Positions 4,092-8,595 of a stretch of DNA of 8,595 nucleotides are shown piece by piece. The stretch spans positions 12,390 through 20,984 of the forward strand of contig FR901515.1 of the NCBI GenBank assembly GCA_000438355.1, given 5' to 3'. How positions within the stretch are numbered: the first letter of the stretch is position 1; the number at the start of each line of letters is the position of its first letter. This DNA comes from Clostridium sp. CAG:273. Its GTDB lineage: Bacteria > Bacillota > Clostridia > TANB77 > CAG-508. A program made the translations under genes and the position numbers. The notes under the pieces were generated by a model. It saw only the letters and a list, made by a program, of their open reading frames with translations, had not been told where the DNA came from and did no database searches.

Positions 4092-6311
4092 TCATTGCTG
4101 TTGCAATGTTACTGTAATTACACTACCTTCTTCAACAGAAGTACCATTAATAGGATCTTGTGTAAGTATCACTCCAGAAGAACCTTTTACATCTATATTA
4201 AGATTTTTTTCTTTAAGAATTTGTTTTGCTTGTGACAATGTTTTCATTTTTAAATCTGGTACTGTTACAGAAACTTTTGTCTCATCATCTGAAGTGTACA
4301 ATTTAATTATAGAATTCTTTATTAAATTTGTTCCTTTCTTTGGAACTTGCTCTGTTATAATGTCCTCATTTGCGCCTTCTGTCTTTACTATAAAGCCAGC
4401 CTCCTCTAATATCTTTTTAGCTTCTCCAACCGTTTTATTTGTAACATCTGGCAAGCTTATCTTTTCTGTATTTGCTGAATAAGTGCTATCTGTAGGAACT
4501 TGCATATATGGAAGTACTTCATTTAATATTTGAGCAGCTATCGGCCCTGCAACTAGACTACCATCGTTATTGGCACCTTCTGGTCCATAAACAGTTACTA
4601 ATACTACTAATTGTGGGCTTTCTACAGGTGATATTGCAGCAAATGATGCAACATTTCCTTGATCTTCAGCTCCTGGAGAAGGCTCAGAAGTTCCTGTCTT
4701 ACCAGCTATTGAGTAACCTTTAACTTGAGCATACCTACCAGTTCCATCTGTAACAACAGATTCTAACATATCAAGCATTTCTTCAGATGTTTCTTTAGAA
4801 ATAACTTGTCTAACAGATATAGGATTAATAGTTTGAACAGCACCTGTTGATGTATTTTTAATTTCTTTTACTATTCTAGGTTGCATTAAGTTACCACCAT
4901 TTGCTACTGCAGAAACAGCTGTTATCATTTGGATAGGAGTAATATTAAATCTTTGACCAAATGACATTGTAGCAAGTTCTATTGGTCCAACATCATTTAT
5001 ATTCCAAAAATTACTTGAAGCCTCACCAACACTTGCAAAATTTGTTTTATCAAAAAATCCAAATGCATCATAATATTGATATAATGTTTTTACTCCAACT
5101 TTTTGTCCTATTTGCATAAATGCTGCATTGCAAGACTTTTGTAATGCTTGCCTTAAAGAAAGATTACCATGTACAGCACCATGAGAACAACTAATATTAA
5201 TTCCGGAAACATTATATACACCAGTACATTTATAACTATTTGCTCCATCTGTTGTTGCTAAGTCTTCTTCTAAAGCTACTGCAGAAGTTATAATTTTAAA
5301 TACAGAGCCAGGCTCATATGTGTCAGAAATTGCTCTGTTCTTATATAAAGAATATAGAGTATTTGATTGTGCTTCACTACTTAATTTATTCCACTCTTTT
5401 GAGTCAATGTGAGTAGGTGTATATGGTGAATTTAAGTTATAGTCTGGATATGTTGCCATTGCTAAAATGTCTCCAGTATTTGGATCCATAATTATTACAT
5501 TTCCACCTCTACTAGCCTCATTTTCTATACATCCCTGTTTTAAATACTTTTCTGCAATAGATTGAATATTTGCATCTATTGTAAGTGTTAAATCACTACC
5601 ATTTTGTGGAGCAATATATGTTTGGTTTTCGTCTGGTATAAGTCCGCTAATTGCATCTGTAGATGTAACTATCCTTCCTGATGTACCAGTAAGTGTACTA
5701 TTCCAGTAATATTCCAAACCTTCACTACCTTGATTATCATCATTACAAAAACCAATTAAACTAGAAGCCAAATTATCATATGGATAATATCTTTTTGTGT
5801 CTTCATCAATATTTATTCCTGTATAAATTTCTTCTTTTTTCATCCACTCTCTTAATCTATCCACTTTATCTTTCTCAACTTTTTTAGCAATTATAACAAA
5901 TGAATTATCACTAGAAATTTTATTTAAAGTATCTTCATATTCTAATTCAAAGATATCTGATAAACTTTTAGCCACTTTTTCTCTATAAGCTTTAGTTTTA
6001 AAATCATCTATATTTCCATCTTCATCTTTTTGAATAAAACTAGAAGGAGTAACACTAACAGTATCTACTTGTGCACTTATTGCAAGAGTTTTACCATTTG
6101 AGTCATATATAGCACCTCTTTTTGGGGTAAGAATTTCACTTTTAATTAATTGGTCATACATCATCTCTTTTAACTCTGAACCCTCTATAAATTGTAACCA
6201 ACCAATACGAAATATAATAATTAAAAATATAACAATAACAGCAATTAATATCCCTCTTAATCTTTTATTAGTAGATGCTGCTTTTACTTTTTTATTCTTT
6301 GGTTTATACAT
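4092..6311 (-). CDS. Class B penicillin-binding protein with two PASTA domains (SpoVD/FtsI type)
   Basis: This is a peptidoglycan D,D-transpeptidase of 739 residues, anchored by one N-terminal membrane helix (about 18-41) with the rest outside the cell. After the anchor comes the dimerisation domain (about 46-225, starting with TPKRGAIYDSNGKTLA). The transpeptidase domain follows, with all three active-site motifs intact: SVFK (Ser336, Lys339), SCN (393-395) and KTG (538-540). Two PASTA domains finish the protein (about 617-676 and 679-737), which bind peptidoglycan or beta-lactams in relatives. The start is the ATG at 6311, placed by a GGAGG; a TTG at 6323 upstream lies before that site and is unlikely. 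The gene is not next to mraZ, rsmH or mraY, so it is not in a division cluster. This favours a SpoVD-like (spore cortex) or accessory role, but sequence alone does not separate SpoVD from FtsI. Confidence 0.93.
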   Translation of the reverse strand: MYKPKNKKVKAASTNKRLRGILIAVIVIFLIIIFRIGWLQFIEGSELKEMMYDQLIKSEILTPKRGAIYDSNGKTLAISAQVDTVSVTPSSFIQKDEDGNIDDFKTKAYREKVAKSLSDIFELEYEDTLNKISSDNSFVIIAKKVEKDKVDRLREWMKKEEIYTGINIDEDTKRYYPYDNLASSLIGFCNDDNQGSEGLEYYWNSTLTGTSGRIVTSTDAISGLIPDENQTYIAPQNGSDLTLTIDANIQSIAEKYLKQGCIENEASRGGNVIIMDPNTGDILAMATYPDYNLNSPYTPTHIDSKEWNKLSSEAQSNTLYSLYKNRAISDTYEPGSVFKIITSAVALEEDLATTDGANSYKCTGVYNVSGINISCSHGAVHGNLSLRQALQKSCNAAFMQIGQKVGVKTLYQYYDAFGFFDKTNFASVGEASSNFWNINDVGPIELATMSFGQRFNITPIQMITAVSAVANGGNLMQPRIVKEIKNTSTGAVQTINPISVRQVISKETSEEMLDMLESVVTDGTGRYAQVKGYSIAGKTGTSEPSPGAEDQGNVASFAAISPVESPQLVVLVTVYGPEGANNDGSLVAGPIAAQILNEVLPYMQVPTDSTYSANTEKISLPDVTNKTVGEAKKILEEAGFIVKTEGANEDIITEQVPKKGTNLIKNSIIKLYTSDDETKVSVTVPDLKMKTLSQAKQILKEKNLNIDVKGSSGVILTQDPINGTSVEEGSVITVTLQQQ

Positions 6312-6316
6312 TAAAT

Positions 6317-6321
6317 CCTCC
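6317..6321 (-). promoter_or_regulatory. Ribosome binding site GGAGG that decides the PBP start
   Basis: GGAGG on the minus strand stands 5 nt before the ATG at 6311. It rules against the longer reading from TTG at 6323, which would begin upstream of this site. Confidence 0.8.
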
Positions 6322-6358
6322 AATTATAAAAATAATGTTATTTTATAAAAAACATTTT

Positions 6359-6364
6359 ATTATA
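6359..6364 (-). promoter_or_regulatory. Candidate -10 element for the PBP gene
   Basis: A perfect TATAAT lies 48 nt before the ATG on the minus strand. The -35 region 17 nt further up is only T-rich and does not match TTGACA, so this is a weak promoter call in an AT-rich gap. A sporulation promoter cannot be excluded. Confidence 0.35.
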
Positions 6365-6452
6365 ATAAGTTATAAAAATCAATAAAAATAGACGAAAATT
6401 TACATAAGCTATTAATATTTTTTCTATATATAATAATAAAAAAGCCTTCTAT

Positions 6453-6518
6453 AAAAAAATGTCTTCATTTAGTAATCTTAATATAAGTAATTTGCTAATC
6501 TAAGATTACTAAATGAAG
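6453..6518 (-). terminator. Long intrinsic terminator after the sortase gene
   Basis: A perfect 18-bp inverted repeat (6463-6480 and 6501-6518) encloses 20 nt. On the minus strand it is followed after three bases by seven T (6453-6459 are A on plus). It stands 112 nt after the sortase stop. The right arm can also form a small competing hairpin TAATC-TAA-GATTA (6496-6508). The rest of the gap between the sortase stop and the PBP start is AT-rich with no gene seen. Confidence 0.7.
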
Positions 6519-6629
6519 TGTATTTATTTACAGAAAACTGCTTTCCAAGTTAAATTTTGTTATATATTTTTTACTTTAAAGATATAATTTAATAATTTAA
6601 TCAAATAATAAATTAATAAGCTAAATCAA

Positions 6630-7340
6630 TTACTTTACTGCTCTACATTTTACAATAAGCCTTTGTGTTCCATAATTTGCACATGTAATTAATGTAATTT
6701 CTTTTCTGCCATTTGTAAGTTGTGATGTACAACTTGTGTCTGTAGGTTCTACAATATATTTATCATAGACTTGATATTCTATAGTTCTACCAGAATTGTC
6801 TTTTATATATACCTTGTCTCCTCCATTTAATTTATGTAGGTTTCCAAAAAAAGCATCATTTCTATAGTTATGACCTACTATACAGTAATTACCTATTTCA
6901 TTTGGGTTTGGTCCCCAATATTTATTCAAAGATACTTTTAAAAGTTCTACAGATGTTTCAGATAGTACAGGATATTGTATATCTAATTTAGGTATAGATA
7001 AAACAGCATCTGTTGTATATGTTTTTCCACTTTCAGCTGTATATGTTTTTGCATTTACATCATCATGCAAATTTTCATCCTCAACTTCTTGTACCGTATC
7101 ATCTAAAACTAATACCATAATGTCATTTTCATCTTGAATTTTTATAGTATTATCTATGTTTGATAATATTTGTTGAGATACTTCTTCAGATTTATCTCTA
7201 TCATAAGCTCCATAAATGTAAAGAGAAGATAAAAGGCATATTAAAAGAATAGATAGACAAAATTCTATCTTATATAATCTCTTTTTTCTTTTCAAATCTG
7301 GTGTAACATAAACTTTTTCTGTTACAAGTATTTGATTCAT
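6630..7340 (-). CDS. Class D-like sortase (cysteine transpeptidase)
   Basis: Sortases cut a sorting motif in secreted proteins and join them to the cell wall or to pilin subunits. The 236-residue protein has a basic N-terminus, one membrane helix (about 22-45), a linker rich in acidic residues (about 50-100), and the catalytic domain from LSIPKLDIQYPVL (114-126). The active site is complete: His157 in VGHNYR, Cys220 in LITCANYG, and Arg227 in QRLIVKC. The size and the N-terminal anchor suit class D; class E or B relatives are less likely. The start is supported by GGGAG six nt before ATG. No gene for a substrate with an LPXTG-type tail is present in the window, and it is flanked by unrelated genes, so its substrates are encoded elsewhere. 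Confidence 0.88.
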   Translation of the reverse strand: MNQILVTEKVYVTPDLKRKKRLYKIEFCLSILLICLLSSLYIYGAYDRDKSEEVSQQILSNIDNTIKIQDENDIMVLVLDDTVQEVEDENLHDDVNAKTYTAESGKTYTTDAVLSIPKLDIQYPVLSETSVELLKVSLNKYWGPNPNEIGNYCIVGHNYRNDAFFGNLHKLNGGDKVYIKDNSGRTIEYQVYDKYIVEPTDTSCTSQLTNGRKEITLITCANYGTQRLIVKCRAVK

Positions 7341-7378
7341 ATGCTTCTCCCTTCTAACAAATATACATATACAATAAT

Positions 7379-7407
7379 ATTATAACATAGCAAATATCTT
7401 TTTTAAA
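7379..7407 (-). promoter_or_regulatory. Sigma-A promoter for the sortase gene
   Basis: TTTAAA (7402-7407), a 17-nt spacer, and a perfect TATAAT (7379-7384) with TG at the extended position (TGT-TATAAT) on the minus strand. The start near 7372 gives a leader of about 30 nt. Confidence 0.65.
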
Positions 7408-7424
7408 GTATTTAATATAATTTT

Positions 7425-7447
7425 TTTCTTAAGAATAAATTAAGAAA
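7425..7447. repeat. Inverted repeat upstream of the sortase promoter
   Basis: TTTCTTAA (7425-7432) and TTAAGAAA (7440-7447) form an 8-bp dyad with a 7-nt gap. The left half also forms part of the perfect 10-bp palindrome TTCTTAAGAA (7426-7435). It ends about 18 nt upstream of the -35, where an activator could bind. No terminator T-run follows on the minus strand. Confidence 0.35.
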
Positions 7448-7508
7448 GAACTATGCAATTTATTTTAGTGTTGTAAGCTATATTTTACTTTTTCAATTGA
7501 CCTAAAAG

Positions 7509-7548
7509 TAAATTAATTTTATAAAATATATTGCATAAAATTAATTTA
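7509..7548 (-). terminator. AT-only hairpin overlapping the rsmA stop codon
   Basis: A perfect 14-bp inverted repeat (7509-7522 and 7535-7548) with a 12-nt loop. The right arm covers the rsmA stop (7541-7543). On the minus strand only CTTTTA follows, so the T-run is short, but this is the best candidate for ending rsmA transcription before the sortase promoter. Confidence 0.45.
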
Positions 7549-8407
7549 TTTTATTACTTAAATTTGCAAATTGTTCTAATGTTAATTCTTCACCTCTAAC
7601 ATTTTCTTCCAATCCCATATTTTTTAATATTTCTATTGCTTTAGCTTTATTTTTTACTATTCCTCCATTTACCAAACCATTTGATAAGGTTTTTCTTCTC
7701 TGCATAAAACTTGCTTTTATAACATTAAAAAACAATTTTTCATTATCTATTTTTACTGGTGGACTTTTCCTAATATTTAGTTTTATAACTTCAGAATCCA
7801 CCTCAGGTGATGGAATAAAGGATGTATTAGGTACTAATGCTATTTTCTCAGGTTCTGCATAATAATGCACACTATATGTAATAGCCCCAGATAATTTACT
7901 TCCTGGAGTAGCCACAATTCTTTCTGCAACCTCTTTTTGTATCATAATTGTTATGCTTTCGATTTTAAGCCTGTTTTCTAAGAGTTTCATTATTATTGGA
8001 GTTGTAATATAATAAGGTAGATTTGCAACAACTTTTATATTTTCAAATTCACTATTTTTCTCTATTAATGATGATAAATCTACTTTCAAAACATCTTCGT
8101 TAATTAATTCAAAATTATCATATAATAAAAATCTATCACCAAGAATTTTTATCATTCTATCATCTAATTCTATTGCAATAACTTTACCAGCTTTTTCTAT
8201 TAACATTGATGTTAGAGTTCCAAGTCCTGGTCCTATTTCTATAACCATATCTTTTTTAGTAAGATTAGCAGATGCAACAATACTATTTATAGCTTCACTA
8301 TCTACTAAAAAGTTTTGCCCTAATTTTTTATTTGCCGTTAAGTTATACTTTTTCATTAAAAATTTAGTTTCTTCATAAATGTTATTCATATTATATATAT
8401 TTACCAT
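7541..8407 (-). CDS. rsmA: 16S rRNA (adenine1518/1519-N6)-dimethyltransferase
   Basis: RsmA (KsgA) dimethylates two adjacent adenines in the 3' helix of 16S rRNA during late small-subunit assembly, using S-adenosylmethionine; loss gives kasugamycin resistance in many bacteria. From the ATG at 8407 the protein has 288 residues, normal for the family. Motifs in order: KKLGQNFLVD (27-36), SAM-binding EIGPGLGTLT (57-66), acidic ELDD (80-83), EDV (104-106), catalytic NLPYYIT (129-135), and the C-terminal FMQRRKTL (234-241). The frame continues up to 8503, but the promoter lies inside that extension, so the longer start is not used. The ATG at 8407 has AGAAAGG (8419-8425) at suitable spacing; the ATG at 8389, closer to the usual family start, has none. 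The start codon lies in a small hairpin. Confidence 0.96.
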   Translation of the reverse strand: MVNIYNMNNIYEETKFLMKKYNLTANKKLGQNFLVDSEAINSIVASANLTKKDMVIEIGPGLGTLTSMLIEKAGKVIAIELDDRMIKILGDRFLLYDNFELINEDVLKVDLSSLIEKNSEFENIKVVANLPYYITTPIIMKLLENRLKIESITIMIQKEVAERIVATPGSKLSGAITYSVHYYAEPEKIALVPNTSFIPSPEVDSEVIKLNIRKSPPVKIDNEKLFFNVIKASFMQRRKTLSNGLVNGGIVKNKAKAIEILKNMGLEENVRGEELTLEQFANLSNKIN

Positions 8408-8425
8408 AAAACTGGTAACCTTTCT
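8401..8425 (-). promoter_or_regulatory. rsmA ribosome binding site with hairpin at the start codon
   Basis: AGAAAGG (8419-8425) matches seven bases of the Shine-Dalgarno complement and stands 11 nt before the ATG. TTACCA and TGGTAA (8401-8406 and 8413-8418) form a 6-bp stem that contains most of that ATG. This site chooses 8407 as the start. Confidence 0.5.
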
Positions 8426-8462
8426 TTTAATTAAAGCTAAATTAAATTTGCTTTGCAGTAAT

Positions 8463-8491
8463 ATTATAGCATAAGGTAACAAAAAAATAAA
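8463..8491 (-). promoter_or_regulatory. Extended -10 promoter for rsmA
   Basis: The minus strand has TGCTATAAT, a perfect TATAAT (8463-8468) with TG at the extended position. The -35 (TTTATT, 8486-8491) is weak. Transcription would start near 8456, about 50 nt before the ATG at 8407. Confidence 0.6.
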
Positions 8492-8530
8492 TATATCATA
8501 CAATATTACAAAGTATAAAAAATTTATTTT

Positions 8531-8556
8531 ACTTTTTGAATTTACATTTAAAAAGT
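8531..8556 (-). terminator. Weak terminator-like hairpin upstream of rsmA
   Basis: ACTTTTT (8531-8537) and AAAAAGT (8550-8556) form a 7-bp stem with a 12-nt loop. On the minus strand six T occur about 8 nt beyond it. It may end a gene lying outside the right edge. The rest of 8504-8595 holds no recognisable gene. Confidence 0.25.
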
Positions 8557-8595
8557 TATTTTATAAATATATATAATATTAAAAAATATATTTAA

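Noticed and set aside
4294..4723. Two plus-strand open frames inside the PBP gene
   Set aside because: Both are shadows of the PBP coding strand, with no homology that I recognise and no start signals.
6312..6323. TTG start of the PBP gene
   Set aside because: The GGAGG site lies between this TTG and the ATG at 6311, so only the ATG has proper spacing.
8408..8503. N-terminal extension of RsmA by 32 residues
   Set aside because: The extension spans the perfect extended -10 promoter and is a hydrophobic run not found in the family; a good ribosome binding site supports the ATG at 8407.

Overview
The window is very AT-rich DNA with tightly Clostridia-like signals: long A/T intergenic gaps, GGAGG-type ribosome binding sites, TATAAT-like and extended -10 promoters, and hairpin-plus-T-run terminators. 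The first gene looks like the start of a dipicolinate synthase subunit, which points to an endospore former. The proteins (sortase, PASTA penicillin-binding protein, family I pyrophosphatase, CmpB-family membrane protein) fit a low-GC anaerobic Firmicute, probably a gut-type Clostridia. I cannot name the species. Every supportable gene lies on the minus strand, so the window reads from right to left.

Right end (8595 to 7509): rsmA (ksgA), the 16S rRNA dimethyladenosine methyltransferase, has its own extended -10 promoter and an AT-only hairpin overlapping its stop codon. Next (7447 to 6453) comes a class D-like sortase with its own strong promoter, ended by an 18-bp perfect inverted repeat followed by seven T. 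Next (6364 to 4092) is a 739-residue class B penicillin-binding protein with two C-terminal PASTA domains. Then (4044 to 3298) comes a CmpB-family (PF06541) membrane protein.

Middle (3297 to 2480): a consensus-like promoter drives a leader of about 185 nt. The leader carries a 28-codon coding-like segment with a GC-rich palindrome. It is followed by a 66-residue XRE-type regulator translationally coupled (TAATG) to a 70-residue protein I do not recognise, and then a terminator. This small cassette is the least explained part of the window.

Left end (2346 to 1): a promoter with a structured leader of about 147 nt drives ppa (inorganic pyrophosphatase). A membrane-anchored TPR protein follows 40 nt later. 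After 65 nt comes the N-terminus of a probable dipicolinate synthase subunit A, which runs off the window edge and may have its own sporulation-type promoter.

No rRNA, tRNA, CRISPR array, insertion sequence or phage gene was seen. Most genes are housekeeping or cell-envelope functions transcribed as short separate units; only ppa-TPR(-dpaA) and XRE-partner look like operons.
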